64,000 nt of DNA from SXTU01 sp964496695 (GTDB lineage Bacteria > Verrucomicrobiota > Verrucomicrobiia > Limisphaerales > SXTU01): contig CAZCBE010000005.1 in the NCBI GenBank assembly GCA_964496695.1, positions 1 to 64,000 of the forward strand, written 5' to 3'. Both the position numbers and the translations under genes were made by a program. Positions within the stretch are counted from its first letter, which is position 1, and each line of letters opens with the position of its first letter. Of the stretch, positions 1 to 8,180 are shown in pieces. The notes under the pieces are model-generated. The model did not search any database and was not told the DNA's origin. It saw only the letters and a program-made list of their open reading frames with translations.

Positions 1-51
1 CCCGTTCTGCAGGGTGGCCGCTGCGGCCCGGAGGGCCGCGCTCCGGGGGCA
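1..51. repeat. Right half of a GC-rich palindromic element (family P7)
   Basis: The first bases contain CCGCTGCGGCCCGGAGGGCC followed by GCGCTCCGG. The same words occur as one arm of the palindromes at 60149-60258 and 8424-8510 and as a short copy at 12810-12848. Only one arm lies in the window; the partner would be left of base 1. It ends about 80 bases before the fabG start. Confidence 0.6.
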
Positions 52-132
52 GTGCCGAGATGCGCCCCTCACTTTCCTGTCCCCGATTCACGAATTGACA
101 TCCCCCTCGCCCCCGCCGACAAATCCCGCCCT

Positions 133-876
133 ATGAGTTCACTGAACGGCCAAATCGCCGTCGTCACCGGTGCGGGTCGCGGCATCGGCCGCGCCATTGC
201 GTTGAAGTTTGCCGCCGAGGGCGCGGACATCGTCTGCGTCTCGCGCACCGCCGAAAACTCCGAGAAAGTTGCCGCCGAAGTGCGCGCCCTGGGCCGTCGC
301 GCCTGGGCGCTCGCCGTGGACGTGGCCGACAGCGCCGCCGTCGCCACCGCCGCCGAGACCATCCTCAAGGACGCTGGCAAGGTGGACATCCTCGTCAACA
401 ACGCCGGCGTCACCCGCGACGGCCTGCTCATGCGCATGAGCGACGCCGACTGGGACCTCGTCATCAACACCAACCTCAAAGGCGCGTTCCTCTTCACCAA
501 AGCCTTCACCCGTTCGTTCCTCAAGCAGCGCTCCGGCCGCATCATCAACGTCGCCAGCGTCATCGGCCTCATCGGCAACGCCGGCCAGGCGAACTACGCG
601 GCGAGCAAGGCCGGCCTCATCGGCTTCACCAAGTCCGTGGCCAAGGAACTCGCCTCCCGTGGCATCACCGCCAACATCCTCGCCCCCGGCTTCATTGACA
701 CCGACATGACCGCCGTGCTCAAGGACGACATGAAAGCCGAAGTCTTGAAGCAGATCCCCCTCGGCACCCTCGGCCAGCCCGACGACATCGCCAACGCCGC
801 CGTCTTCCTCGCCAGCCCCGCCTCCCGCTACATCACCGGCCAGGTCCTCGCCGTGGACGGCGGCATGGTGATGTGA
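133..876 (+). CDS. fabG: 3-oxoacyl-[acyl-carrier-protein] reductase FabG
   Basis: A 247-residue short-chain dehydrogenase that reduces 3-oxoacyl-ACP with NADPH in the cytosolic type II fatty-acid elongation cycle. The cofactor motif TGAGRGIG is at residues 12-19. NNAG follows in the middle, then the catalytic Ser in NVASVIG and Tyr155-x3-Lys159 (YAASK). The C-terminus has the FabG-like GFIDTDMT and ITGQVLAVDGGM stretches. Length matches FabG (about 245). I chose the ATG at 133 because an in-frame ATG at 52 would add 27 residues with no family counterpart. No other fab gene is adjacent, so assignment rests on sequence; another SDR role is possible but less likely. Confidence 0.88.
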   Translation: MSSLNGQIAVVTGAGRGIGRAIALKFAAEGADIVCVSRTAENSEKVAAEVRALGRRAWALAVDVADSAAVATAAETILKDAGKVDILVNNAGVTRDGLLMRMSDADWDLVINTNLKGAFLFTKAFTRSFLKQRSGRIINVASVIGLIGNAGQANYAASKAGLIGFTKSVAKELASRGITANILAPGFIDTDMTAVLKDDMKAEVLKQIPLGTLGQPDDIANAAVFLASPASRYITGQVLAVDGGMVM

Positions 877-882
877 GCCGGA

Positions 883-1122
883 GGGGAAAAGTGATTGGTA
901 ATTAGTCATTAGTGCGACCGCTTTTGCGCGCCCTTTGGAGAGGCCGTATCTTGACGCGGCTCCCGAAGCCGAGCCGGCGGGGACGCCGGCATTGCGTAGC
1001 GCCGGCCTCCGGCCGGCCGTGCCGCAAGCGTCCTCGCTTGCCCGGCGGAACGAGACTGGGGGGCGGCGCACGGAAGTGTCTCTTCGGTGACTAAGCACTA
1101 ATTACTAATTACTTTTTTCCCC
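883..1122. repeat. Nested palindromes: word-repeat arms enclosing a GC-rich P8 element
   Basis: The fabG-epimerase gap is a nest of inverted repeats. Outer arms at 883-918 and 1087-1122 are built from AT-rich 7-9 base words (TAATTAGTCATTAGTG facing CACTAATTACTAATTAC). Inside them, 959-1048 is a GC-rich element with GCCGAGCCGGCGGGGACG and GCAAGCGTCCTCGCTTGCC. The same element appears in the opposite orientation at 9721-9834. No gene is supported in the gap. The outer words recur at 54784-54860 and, as ATCAGT variants, inside the gene at 46979-50473. Confidence 0.8.
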
Positions 1123-1144
1123 TCCCGTTGCTACCGTTTCGCAC

Positions 1145-2092
1145 GTGAACATTCTCGTCACCGGCGGCGCCGGTTTCATCGGTTCCCATGTTTGTGAGCG
1201 GCTTCTGCGCGAGGGACATTCCGTCTGCGCGTTCGATGACTTGAACGACTTCTACGCGCCCGCGCTCAAGCAGGCGAACCTCCGCGACCTCCAATCCCTC
1301 GCCCTCCCATTCACCTTCGTGCATGGCGATCTGACCGACGTGTCAGCGGTGGAAGAAGCCTTCGCCTCCGCGCAATTCGACCAGGTCATCCACCTCGCCG
1401 CGCGCGCCGGCGTTCGCCCCAGTTTGCAGCAGCCCGCGCTCTATCAGCGCGTGAACGTCGAGGGCACCGTGAACCTGCTGGAAGCCGCCCGCGCCCGGAA
1501 GGTCCGCAAAGTCACCATCGCCAGCAGCTCGTCCGTCTATGGCGTGAACGCCAAGGTCCCCTTCAGCGAAGCCGACCCCATCTTCAGCCCCATCTCCCCC
1601 TACGCCGCCAGCAAGCTCGCCTGCGAGGCCCTCGGCCACACCTACCACCACGTCTATGGCATGGACATCGCCATGCTGCGCTTCTTCACCGTCTATGGCC
1701 CGCGCCAACGGCCCGACCTGGCCATCCACAAATTCGCCTCGCTCATCAGCGCCGGAAAATCCATCCCCGTCTTCGGCGACGGCTCGACCGCGCGCGACTA
1801 CACCTACGTGACCGACACCGTGGACGGCATCCTGGCCTGCACGCGCCAGGAGTTCGGCTTCGACATCTTCAACCTCGGCGAATCCCAGACCGTGCGCCTG
1901 GACTACCTCATCTCGCTGCTGGAGAAATCCCTCGGCAAGACCGCGAGCATTGACCGCCAGCCCCCCCAGCCCGGCGACGTCCCCATCACCTACGCAGACA
2001 TCTCGAAAGCCCGCGCCAAGCTGGGCTACCACCCATCGGTGAAGATCGAGACCGGGATTCCGAAGTTTGTGGAGTGGTTCCTGAAGAAATGA
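1145..2092 (+). CDS. NAD-dependent nucleotide-sugar epimerase (UDP-glucuronate 4-epimerase-like)
   Basis: A 315-residue extended short-chain dehydrogenase, probably interconverting UDP-sugars by C4 epimerisation for surface polysaccharide. The NAD motif GGAGFIG is at residues 7-13. SSSSVYG supplies the catalytic Ser region and Tyr153-x3-Lys157 (YAASK) the acid/base pair. FTVYGPRQRPD is typical of UDP-glucuronate/UDP-galacturonate epimerases, which is why I prefer that subfamily to GalE. The start is GTG at 1145; the Rossmann motif begins at once, so nothing is missing upstream. No other polysaccharide gene is adjacent, so the substrate is inferred from motif style only. Confidence 0.8.
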   Translation: MNILVTGGAGFIGSHVCERLLREGHSVCAFDDLNDFYAPALKQANLRDLQSLALPFTFVHGDLTDVSAVEEAFASAQFDQVIHLAARAGVRPSLQQPALYQRVNVEGTVNLLEAARARKVRKVTIASSSSVYGVNAKVPFSEADPIFSPISPYAASKLACEALGHTYHHVYGMDIAMLRFFTVYGPRQRPDLAIHKFASLISAGKSIPVFGDGSTARDYTYVTDTVDGILACTRQEFGFDIFNLGESQTVRLDYLISLLEKSLGKTASIDRQPPQPGDVPITYADISKARAKLGYHPSVKIETGIPKFVEWFLKK

Positions 2093-2107
2093 CCAACCTC
2101 CTGACCC

Positions 2108-2686
2108 ATGAAAAAGCTGCTCCTCTTCGTCTCGTTATTGTTCGCCAGCCAATCGTTTGCTGTCGTCGTTACCGGGTTTCCCGGTCTCGACGAGATGATA
2201 ACGCGATCAGACGCAGTAGTGGTGATCCGGATCGAGCCGTTACCCGTAAGCACCAATAAAAATGTGATTCGAGTCATCAGTGATCATTGGGACACCTACG
2301 AATGCCTGGTCATGCGTGTGTTGAAAGGAACGGTTCCTGAGAAGAGAAACTTGAAGCTCTTGTTGTGTGGAGCAATCACCGACTGGCCTTATAGCTTCAC
2401 CACCGGCACCACCTACATCGTCTTCTTGAACAAAGACTCATCAGGCGGCAGCGACTTCCGCGCACCAGCCATCCAAGGCGCAGTCATGCGAGCCTCGCCC
2501 TTCAATCATGAGAAGGAACCCAAGGGCAACACGATCCAGGAGAAGGTTGCGCACGTCATCCGAGAAGGTCGCGACTTCTGCAAGAAGCTTCACGACAGTG
2601 AACAGAGAGTGTTCAGCGCGGCGCTTGGCGAGCCAATGCCATTACTTTCGGTTCCCTTGCCAGCAACGCCTGCGCCCAAACGCTGA
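2108..2686 (+). CDS. Exported hypothetical protein
   Basis: A 192-residue protein of no family I recognise. Residues 1-18 form a clear Sec signal peptide (MKKLLLFVSLLFASQSFA), so the mature protein of about 174 residues is periplasmic or secreted. It has no membrane segment after the signal. Two cysteines at about residues 72 and 94 could form a disulfide. It starts 15 bases after the epimerase stop on the same strand and may be co-transcribed. Base composition is slightly more AT-rich than its neighbours. Confidence 0.6.
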   Translation: MKKLLLFVSLLFASQSFAVVVTGFPGLDEMITRSDAVVVIRIEPLPVSTNKNVIRVISDHWDTYECLVMRVLKGTVPEKRNLKLLLCGAITDWPYSFTTGTTYIVFLNKDSSGGSDFRAPAIQGAVMRASPFNHEKEPKGNTIQEKVAHVIREGRDFCKKLHDSEQRVFSAALGEPMPLLSVPLPATPAPKR

Positions 2687-2757
2687 CCTCTCAATCCCGC
2701 TTACTCCAATTCCCAATGACCATCGGTGGCCTAGCTGACGCGGACCGCGACGCCCGT

Positions 2758-2807
2758 CTTCTCCCTCTCCCTTCCTCGGAGGAGGGGAGAGGGTTGGGGT
2801 GAGGGGT
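2758..2807. repeat. 50-bp dispersed repeat, copy 1 (family D)
   Basis: A 50-base unit beginning CTTCTCCCTCTCCCTTCCTC and ending GGGTTGGGGTGAGGGGT. Near-identical copies are at 16900-16949 and 19470-19519, all in the same orientation. The halves are partly complementary (CCTCTCCC with GGGGAGAGGG), so a transcript could fold. All copies follow the end of a plus-strand gene. Confidence 0.85.
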
Positions 2808-2854
2808 TTCGTTGGACGACAGGCGACCGAATTGCATTAGGATTGATATTAGCC

Positions 2855-3034
2855 ATGGCCACGAGACCTGCTCCCATTATCCCGCGTTGGCCCGCCCTGT
2901 TGGCGATTGCCGGCACGATGCTCTTCCTCACCGGCTGCGGCACCACCTGGCAAGGCATGCTCAGCGGAGGCCTGAAAGGCGGACAGGAAAGCGAACTGCG
3001 CCAGCGCCCGCTCCACGGCAACGGACTCAATTAA
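2855..3034 (+). CDS. Small lipoprotein
   Basis: A 59-residue protein with a lipoprotein signal peptide. A positively charged start is followed by a hydrophobic stretch at residues 13-25 and the lipobox LTGC, with the lipidated Cys at residue 28. The mature part is only about 32 residues, Gly- and Gln-rich and uncharacterised. I use the ATG at 2855; a TTG at 2843 adds four residues. Its small size makes the call moderate, but the lipobox supports a real gene. Confidence 0.5.
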   Translation: MATRPAPIIPRWPALLAIAGTMLFLTGCGTTWQGMLSGGLKGGQESELRQRPLHGNGLN

Positions 3035-3091
3035 GCCGGCTGCAAATGCCATCGTTGAGTTCGCCCGCCTGTTTGCTATGCTGGCACCGTT

Positions 3092-3409
3092 ATGACCGCG
3101 ACCGCCGAACTCGCCTCGCACATCCGCCTCGATGACCGTGGGGTCGCCTGGGTGGATGACACCAACACCAAGGTCAAAGAGATCGTGCTGGACTGGCTCG
3201 CCCATGGCTGGAGCCCGGCGGAGATCCACTTCCAGCATCCGCACCTTTCCCTGGCCCAGATCCACGCGGCCTTCACCTACTATTACGACCATCAGGCGGG
3301 CATGGATGCGCAGATTGAGCAGGAGTTTCAGGAGTCGGAGACCGCCCGGCTGGCCAGCCTGAATTCGCCGCTCCACCAGAAGTTGCGGGCTCGTGGATTG
3401 GTTGCGTGA
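3092..3409 (+). CDS. DUF433 family antitoxin-like protein
   Basis: A 105-residue protein resembling DUF433 (VapB-like, winged-helix) antitoxins. The typical pattern runs HIRLDDRGVAWVDDT, then a W-LAHGWSPAEI segment and HLSLAQIHAAFTYYYDH. It probably binds DNA and neutralises the partner encoded immediately downstream. The two frames overlap by four bases (GTGA), a translational-coupling arrangement common in toxin-antitoxin modules. An acidic C-terminal tail (QIEQEFQESE) could be the toxin-binding part. Function is inferred from family and pairing. Confidence 0.75.
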   Translation: MTATAELASHIRLDDRGVAWVDDTNTKVKEIVLDWLAHGWSPAEIHFQHPHLSLAQIHAAFTYYYDHQAGMDAQIEQEFQESETARLASLNSPLHQKLRARGLVA

Positions 3410-3756
3410 GCCTCAGCCTCTACATGGACCAGCATGTCCAGAGCGCCATCACGGAGGCACTCCGGCTCCGCGATGTGGATGTGCTGACTGCGCATGAGGA
3501 TGGAAGTGGTGAGCTGCCCGATCCGCAGTTGCTCGACCGGGCGGGGGAATTGAACCGGGTCTTGTTCAGCCGCGATGCGGATCTGCTCGCCGAAGCCGCC
3601 CGACGACAGCGCAGTGGAGAAACGTTCTCCGGCGTCATCTACGCCCATCAAATGGCCGCAACCATCGGGCGGTGTGTGGCCGACCTTGAACTGGCGGCCA
3701 AGGCGCTCGCCCCCGAAGACATGGCCAATCAAGTTCTTCGCCTCCCGCTGCACTGA
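3406..3756 (+). CDS. DUF5615 PIN-like toxin
   Basis: A 116-residue PIN-like protein of the DUF5615 type, commonly partnered with DUF433 antitoxins. The N-terminus carries the acidic residue typical of the fold (MDQHV, Asp8). A second acidic cluster lies in the middle (LFSRDADLL), consistent with metal-dependent RNase geometry. It starts at a GTG overlapping the upstream stop, so the pair is likely translated together. RNase activity and toxicity are family inferences. Confidence 0.72.
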   Translation: MSLSLYMDQHVQSAITEALRLRDVDVLTAHEDGSGELPDPQLLDRAGELNRVLFSRDADLLAEAARRQRSGETFSGVIYAHQMAATIGRCVADLELAAKALAPEDMANQVLRLPLH

Positions 3757-3757
3757 G

Positions 3758-4045
3758 ATGGCCCCCGAGACCTGCCCCAACTGCGGCGCGGACGTGCCGC
3801 GCAACGCGCTGGCCTGCCCCGAGTGCGGCGCGGATGAACGCACCGGCTGGAACGACCGCGCGGACTCGCAACGCACTGCGGACCGGCTTGGCATCCCGGA
3901 CGACGATTTCAACTACGACCAGTTCGTGAAGGAAGAGTTCGGCGCCCAGCGCGAACCTCGCGCCAAAACCCAGGGCATAGCCTGGCTCTGGTGGTTGGTC
4001 GCAGTAGTCCTTGCCCTGGCCTTCGCCTTCGCCTATTTCCGGTGA
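3758..4045 (+). CDS. Zinc-ribbon membrane protein
   Basis: A 95-residue protein with an N-terminal zinc ribbon (CPNCGADVP then CPECGADE, two CxxC knuckles) and one C-terminal membrane helix (about residues 74-93). The linker is acidic and rich in Asp and Glu. It begins at the ATG at 3758, one base after the PIN-like gene's stop, so it probably shares that transcript. Function is unknown; such proteins are common small membrane-tethered zinc ribbons. The longer in-frame ORF from 3575 is a shadow of the toxin gene. Confidence 0.65.
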   Translation: MAPETCPNCGADVPRNALACPECGADERTGWNDRADSQRTADRLGIPDDDFNYDQFVKEEFGAQREPRAKTQGIAWLWWLVAVVLALAFAFAYFR

Positions 4046-4052
4046 AGCAGCT

Positions 4053-4145
4053 TTGAACCACTAACCTGCACTGACCTGCACTAATGGAAAGGCCCACATT
4101 ACACCCGGTTTTCATTAGTGCCAGTTAGTGCAGGTCAGTGGTTTT
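4053..4145. repeat. Word-repeat palindrome
   Basis: An inverted repeat whose arms are short tandem words. The left arm has CCTGCACTGACCTGCACTAATGG; this is answered by CATTAGTGCCAGTTAGTG and CAGGTCAGTGGTT on the right, with a loop of about 20 bases. It fills most of the gap before crcB. No crcB-type fluoride riboswitch is recognisable here. Confidence 0.75.
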
Positions 4146-4176
4146 CAACGTGGCCAGACTCGCCTAGTCTCCCCCC

Positions 4177-4563
4177 ATGCGAATCTACCTCTGGATTGGC
4201 CTGGGCAGCGCGCTGGGCGGGATGCTCCGCTACGGGCTGGCGGAGTGGGTTGCCTCGCTCGCGGGCAAGGCCTTCCCGCTGGGCACGCTCCTCGTCAACA
4301 TCAGCGGCTCGTTCCTCATCGGCGTGTTTGCCGCCGTCGCGCAGCCATCCAACGGTTGGTGGGGCAGCGAGCATGGCCGGGCCTTTCTCATGGCTGGCAT
4401 CTGCGGCGGCTACACGACCTTCTCCGCGTTCAGCCTGCAAACCCTCCAGCTCATGCGCGAGGGCCATTGGCCGGCGGCCGGATGGAACGTCCTCCTCTCC
4501 GTCGTGCTATGCCTCCTCGCCGTATGGCTCGGCTCCCGCGCCGGCGAACTTTTCAGCCGGTAA
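4177..4563 (+). CDS. crcB: CrcB/Fluc fluoride ion channel
   Basis: A 128-residue, four-helix inner-membrane protein that exports fluoride as a dual-topology dimer. Family marks are GLGSALGGMLRYGLAEW near the start, GTLLVNISGSFLIGVF in the second helix and the CGGYTTFSAFSLQ segment, whose Phe and Ser/Thr residues line the pore. Length matches single-gene Fluc proteins. The ATG at 4177 gives the standard N-terminus. Only one crcB is present, consistent with a homodimer. Confidence 0.92.
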   Translation: MRIYLWIGLGSALGGMLRYGLAEWVASLAGKAFPLGTLLVNISGSFLIGVFAAVAQPSNGWWGSEHGRAFLMAGICGGYTTFSAFSLQTLQLMREGHWPAAGWNVLLSVVLCLLAVWLGSRAGELFSR

Positions 4564-4566
4564 GCC

Positions 4567-4666
4567 CCCGTGCCGGCGGCTTGTAGCCGCCGTCCGTTGG
4601 CCACAGCAGGACGAAACGGCCACAGGCTATCCCCCTGCATCGCAGCGGCTGCAAGCCGCCGGCACG
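4567..4666. repeat. 100-bp palindromic element (family P3), intergenic copy
   Basis: Arms CCGTGCCGGCGGCTTGTAGC (left) and GCTGCAAGCCGCCGGCACG (right) enclose a loop of about 50 bases. The span is 100 bases. A copy of the same length and with the same arms lies inside the coding sequence at 18453-18552. Here it sits between the convergent ends of crcB and the minus-strand gene at 4678. Confidence 0.85.
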
Positions 4667-4677
4667 TGGTTCTGGCC

Positions 4678-6126
4678 TCAGGCCGTCTCCGCCGGGATCT
4701 CCGCCACTGCCGCCGCCTTCGCCGTCGCCTCGTAATTGAACAGCTTCCGTTCCTTGATCATCTTCGCCACCGTCGCCGGCACCATCGTCTCCCACGCCGG
4801 ATCGCCCGTGCGGATTTTCGCCAGCACATCGCGCGAGAAGATCGGCAGACACGTCTCGTCGAAATCCCGCAGGCTCTCGATGAGCCGGTTCTCAACCAAG
4901 TAAGCGTAGAGGTGCCGCAGGTGCGGGGCCACACGCAGGTTCCCGGCGGTGATCAGCGCGCCGGTCTTCGCCTCGCGCAGCGGATAGACATAGAGCTTGA
5001 GGTCATTTTTGAAGAGCCGGCCAAAGCTCTCCAAGATTCCGCCCTCCAGATCGGCATAATACTTCTCGTCGAAAATCTCCCGCAGCGTCGGCACGCCCAT
5101 CACGATGCCAATCATCTTCTTCGTGTGCCGGAACAAGTAGGCGGCGAGCCGGTGGTATTCGCCATAGTTGGAGATCAGCACGTTCTTGCCCAGCGCGCCG
5201 AGGATGTCCACGCGGTCCAGGAAGTCCTTGTGGTCAATGCGGTCGCCCTCGATGAGGTTTTTCAAGGTCATCTCCATCAGCACCGTGACCTCCTCACCCT
5301 GCACCTTCGGCTCCTGCACAAAGAGGCTGGTGGCGCAGTCGAGCATGTTCAGCGTGGTGCGGATGACTGGTCGGAAGCTGCCTCGCTCGACCATGATGGA
5401 CTTCTTGTAGAGCACGTCGGCGGGCTGCACGACCTCGCCATTGGCCAGGAACATCGCGGCCTTGGTCAGCCCGCGCTGCACCAGTTGGAGCGCCACCACC
5501 CGGTTGTCCACCCCGTTGAAGGCCGGGCCGGTAAGCTTGACCATGTCCACTTCGACGCGATCAGTGGTGAGGCTGTCGAGCAGGGAGTCCAGCAGCACCG
5601 CTGGATCATGATGCAGATAGAGTGCGGCATGGACGAGGTTCACGCCGATGATGCCCAGCGCTTCCTGCTCCTGCACGTTCTCGGGGTCGAGGAGGCGCGC
5701 ATGGATGATGATCTGCGAGGGCTCGCCCTGCGGCTCGGTCTGGAAGCGCACGCCCAGCCAGCCGTGCGCGTCCACGTCCTTGCGGGAGTAGCTCTTGGCC
5801 GCAACGGTGTCCGCGAAGACGAAGAATTTGGTGCTCGCGCCGCGCTTCTGGCCGAGGCGCTCGATGAGCAGGCCATACTCGCGCTCCAGCATCGAGGTGA
5901 GCCGCTGGCGGCTGACGTAGCGCTCGCAGGGGCCGTAGATGGCGTCGCTCACCGTCATGTCGTAGGCCGACATGGTCTTGGCGATGGTCCCCGCCGCACC
6001 GCCGACCCGGAAGAACCAGCGCGCCACTTCCTGCCCCGCGCCGATCTCGACGAACGTGCCGTATTTCGACGGGTCCAAGTTGACTTGCAGCGCCTTCTGA
6101 TGCGTATCCAGCGTCTTCGCTTCCAT
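4678..6126 (-). CDS. Conserved protein of unknown function (often mislabelled)
   Basis: A 482-residue soluble protein without signal peptide or membrane segment. It has strongly conserved-looking stretches: YGTFVEIGAGQEVARWFF near residue 22, AKTMSAYDMTVSDAIYG near 49, and a C-terminal FNYEA segment. As I recall, relatives in Bacteroidota, Planctomycetota and Verrucomicrobiota carry labels such as TonB-dependent receptor or nicotinate-nucleotide adenylyltransferase. Nothing here supports either label: there is no beta-barrel, plug or HxGH nucleotidyltransferase motif. The last 20 residues are Ala/Glu-rich. It is convergent with crcB and alone on its strand. Confidence 0.7.
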   Translation of the reverse strand: MEAKTLDTHQKALQVNLDPSKYGTFVEIGAGQEVARWFFRVGGAAGTIAKTMSAYDMTVSDAIYGPCERYVSRQRLTSMLEREYGLLIERLGQKRGASTKFFVFADTVAAKSYSRKDVDAHGWLGVRFQTEPQGEPSQIIIHARLLDPENVQEQEALGIIGVNLVHAALYLHHDPAVLLDSLLDSLTTDRVEVDMVKLTGPAFNGVDNRVVALQLVQRGLTKAAMFLANGEVVQPADVLYKKSIMVERGSFRPVIRTTLNMLDCATSLFVQEPKVQGEEVTVLMEMTLKNLIEGDRIDHKDFLDRVDILGALGKNVLISNYGEYHRLAAYLFRHTKKMIGIVMGVPTLREIFDEKYYADLEGGILESFGRLFKNDLKLYVYPLREAKTGALITAGNLRVAPHLRHLYAYLVENRLIESLRDFDETCLPIFSRDVLAKIRTGDPAWETMVPATVAKMIKERKLFNYEATAKAAAVAEIPAETA

Positions 6127-6287
6127 TTTTATCGGGGTTATCGGCAGAACGGCCTGCCGGGATAAGGGGAACCTGAACGCGCCACGGGAGCAAGTGAAGA
6201 GTTGGATTAGCCGCCCAAAGTTTCCCGCCCCGTAACATTTCCCTGCTTAATCAGACCCTCAAAGTGGGAATCAACCATGCAGATGAA

Positions 6288-6360
6288 ACGTGGTGCGTGG
6301 TGCGTATTGCCCAACGGCACCTTGGAAATTCACGCACTACGCACCACGCACCACGCCTCA
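6288..6360. repeat. Heptamer word-repeat palindrome (CACCACG family)
   Basis: The left arm ACGTGGTGCGTGGTGCGT faces CGCACTACGCACCACGCACC, built on tandem CACCACG heptamers. Four more tandem CACCACG units lie at 7479-7506 inside the 5' end of the next minus-strand gene. The rest of the gap 6127-6287 shows no gene. Confidence 0.8.
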
Positions 6361-7536
6361 CGGCTGCTTCTCCGGCTCCGCCTCCATCGGCAGCAGCTCC
6401 TGCATCTGCCGCTGCACCATGGTGCGCAGGATCGTCGCCTCGATCACGCTCAGGCCCGCCTTGACGTAGTCCACCGTGAAGGCCGGCAGCCACAGGTCGC
6501 TTTCCGGCCGATAGCCAAATTCCCGTCGCAGCCGCCGCTCCAGGTCATCCATGTGGCCCGCCCCGTAAAAGACGCTGATGCTGGCGGGCGGCTCGGGACG
6601 CTTCAGCTCGGCGCGCAGATCCTTCAGCACCGCGTCGTTCCGCGTCTGGATGAGCACCTCCATCAGCCGCTGCATGTCCTCCGGCAGGCTCTTCATGCGC
6701 GAGAGATCTCCGCGGATGCTGCCCAGCGCCTCGATCAGCGCCAGCTTCGTCATGGCCTGGAACTTCGGATTGCTGCCGACCAGCTTGAAGCCGGCCTTGA
6801 TCAGCACGCTGAACATGGAGTTGCCCTCCATCGCCTTGAGCAGCGTCTGAAACGCCTCGTTCTTGCGCTTCTCCTTCGGCGAGTCCGGGCTGGCCGGCTC
6901 GTCGTCCTTGTCCAGCAGGCTGGCGATTTCCGTCACCGAGAGGTCGCTGTTGCGAAAGTTTTTGCCGGTGTAATTGATGGCCTCCAACTGAAAAACCAGT
7001 CCCAGCGACTCGGCCATCTCTTTCTGCAAGTTGGTGCGCTCCGGTTTCGCCGGCGGTTCCGGCGCGGCCGCCGCTGGCTTGGCGGGGGCCTTGGCGGGTT
7101 CCGGCTTGCTGGCCACAGCATTGGTGCCCTTGCCCCCGGCCACCTGGTTGGTCGCCCCGACTTTGTCCCGTGCGTGGATGCCCTCAAACAACACCAACTG
7201 CTGCGCATCCAGATGCTTCTGCAACTGGTGATAGTAATTCGTCTCCCCGATATGCGATGCCCCTGTCAGCCAGATGACCGGCCCCACGCCATTCGTCGGC
7301 ACCAGCTTCCGCACCGCCACCTGCAGTTCCACCGCCCCCGTCGCCCCATTGGTGACACGCATGAACGGCTCGACCGTGAACCGCGCCAGCGCCGCTCCGA
7401 CCGGACGATTGGTCGCCGTCGTCTGCGCCCACGCCCCCTGCCCCAGCAACCAAACGAGCAACAGCAGCACCATGCCTCCACCACGCACCACGCACCACGC
7501 ACCACGAAGGCCGGTCGAGTATTGCTGCGGCTTCAT
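6358..7536 (-). CDS. Exported TraB/GumN-like protein
   Basis: A 392-residue protein with a signal-peptide core (MVLLLLVWLLGQGAWAQ from residue 22). A TraB/GumN-like pattern follows: LTGASHIGETNYY with a conserved His, VLFEGI with the acidic residue, and YGAGHMDDLE near the C-terminus. TraB/TIKI-type proteins are proposed metal-dependent proteases, so a periplasmic hydrolase is possible. A Pro/Ala/Lys linker lies around residues 130-165. Residues 11-20 are encoded by tandem CACCACG heptamers, so a repeat sits between the first start codon and the signal core. An internal ATG at 7473 would skip it. I keep the longer start because it lies 10 bases from the upstream gene's stop. Confidence 0.55.
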   Translation of the reverse strand: MKPQQYSTGLRGAWCVVRGGGMVLLLLVWLLGQGAWAQTTATNRPVGAALARFTVEPFMRVTNGATGAVELQVAVRKLVPTNGVGPVIWLTGASHIGETNYYHQLQKHLDAQQLVLFEGIHARDKVGATNQVAGGKGTNAVASKPEPAKAPAKPAAAAPEPPAKPERTNLQKEMAESLGLVFQLEAINYTGKNFRNSDLSVTEIASLLDKDDEPASPDSPKEKRKNEAFQTLLKAMEGNSMFSVLIKAGFKLVGSNPKFQAMTKLALIEALGSIRGDLSRMKSLPEDMQRLMEVLIQTRNDAVLKDLRAELKRPEPPASISVFYGAGHMDDLERRLRREFGYRPESDLWLPAFTVDYVKAGLSVIEATILRTMVQRQMQELLPMEAEPEKQP

Positions 7537-7546
7537 GGGTTCAGCC

Positions 7547-8173
7547 TCACTTCACCTCCCGCACCACCACCCCCGCAATGTCAATCGCCCCGTTCCCCGG
7601 CATCACGAACATGATGAACGCCTCCTTGTCTGCGTCGAAAGTGAACTCAAACTTGAACGGCTTCCATTCCTTGCCGCCCGTCAGCTCCTGTTCGACGTAA
7701 AACTCATACGGATCACCCGGCTGCCGCACGCCCACCTTGAACTCCGCCGAACCGCGCAGCGACCCTTCGATGGCATACTTCACACCCTTCTTGAAGACAC
7801 GCTTGCCGGAGTAGCTCGTGAGCTGGAGCTGGCCCTCGCCCAGGTCTTTCACCTCGACGCGCACGGCGGTCACGCCTTCCTTCGGGCCGTCCTTGAGCTT
7901 GGAGTAAGTGACCGCGAGGGTCGCCCAGTCGGAGTTGTCATCCCACCCGGTCGGGAGCCAGCCCTTGATGACCTTGCCGCCCTGCGCCTTGGCAGTGAAC
8001 TCACGGCCTTCGGCGCCGAAGGCAGGCAGCAGGCTGGCAGGCTTGTCCTGCGCTATGGCAGTGAGACTGGCGAGCAGGAGACTGAGGAGTGAGAAGCGAA
8101 AGGTTTTCACGGGGAAAAGATGAATGGTGAAGGGTGTTTGTTTCGCCGGCCAACCTCGCCCCTCCCCGCCCAC
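7547..8173 (-). CDS. Exported hypothetical protein
   Basis: A protein of up to 208 residues with a Sec signal peptide around residues 22-43 (FRFSLLSLLLASLTAIAQ). The likely start is therefore the GTG at 8110 rather than the first codon at 8173. The mature part is mostly beta-predicted, ending FVMPGNGAIDIAGVVVREV, reminiscent of small carbohydrate-binding-like secreted domains, but I cannot assign a family. It lies 10 bases upstream of the TraB-like gene on the same strand, so the two probably form an operon of exported proteins. Confidence 0.55.
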   Translation of the reverse strand: MGGEGRGWPAKQTPFTIHLFPVKTFRFSLLSLLLASLTAIAQDKPASLLPAFGAEGREFTAKAQGGKVIKGWLPTGWDDNSDWATLAVTYSKLKDGPKEGVTAVRVEVKDLGEGQLQLTSYSGKRVFKKGVKYAIEGSLRGSAEFKVGVRQPGDPYEFYVEQELTGGKEWKPFKFEFTFDADKEAFIMFVMPGNGAIDIAGVVVREVK

Positions 8174-8180
8174 ACGGTCA

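Noticed and set aside
4046..4176. Fluoride riboswitch before crcB
   Set aside because: The spacer is a word-repeat palindrome and I could not find the conserved crcB-motif core.
4570..6165. 531-residue plus-strand open frame opposite the 4678-6126 gene
   Set aside because: Composition is dominated by Arg, His, Val and Leu with no domain; the minus strand encodes a conserved protein.
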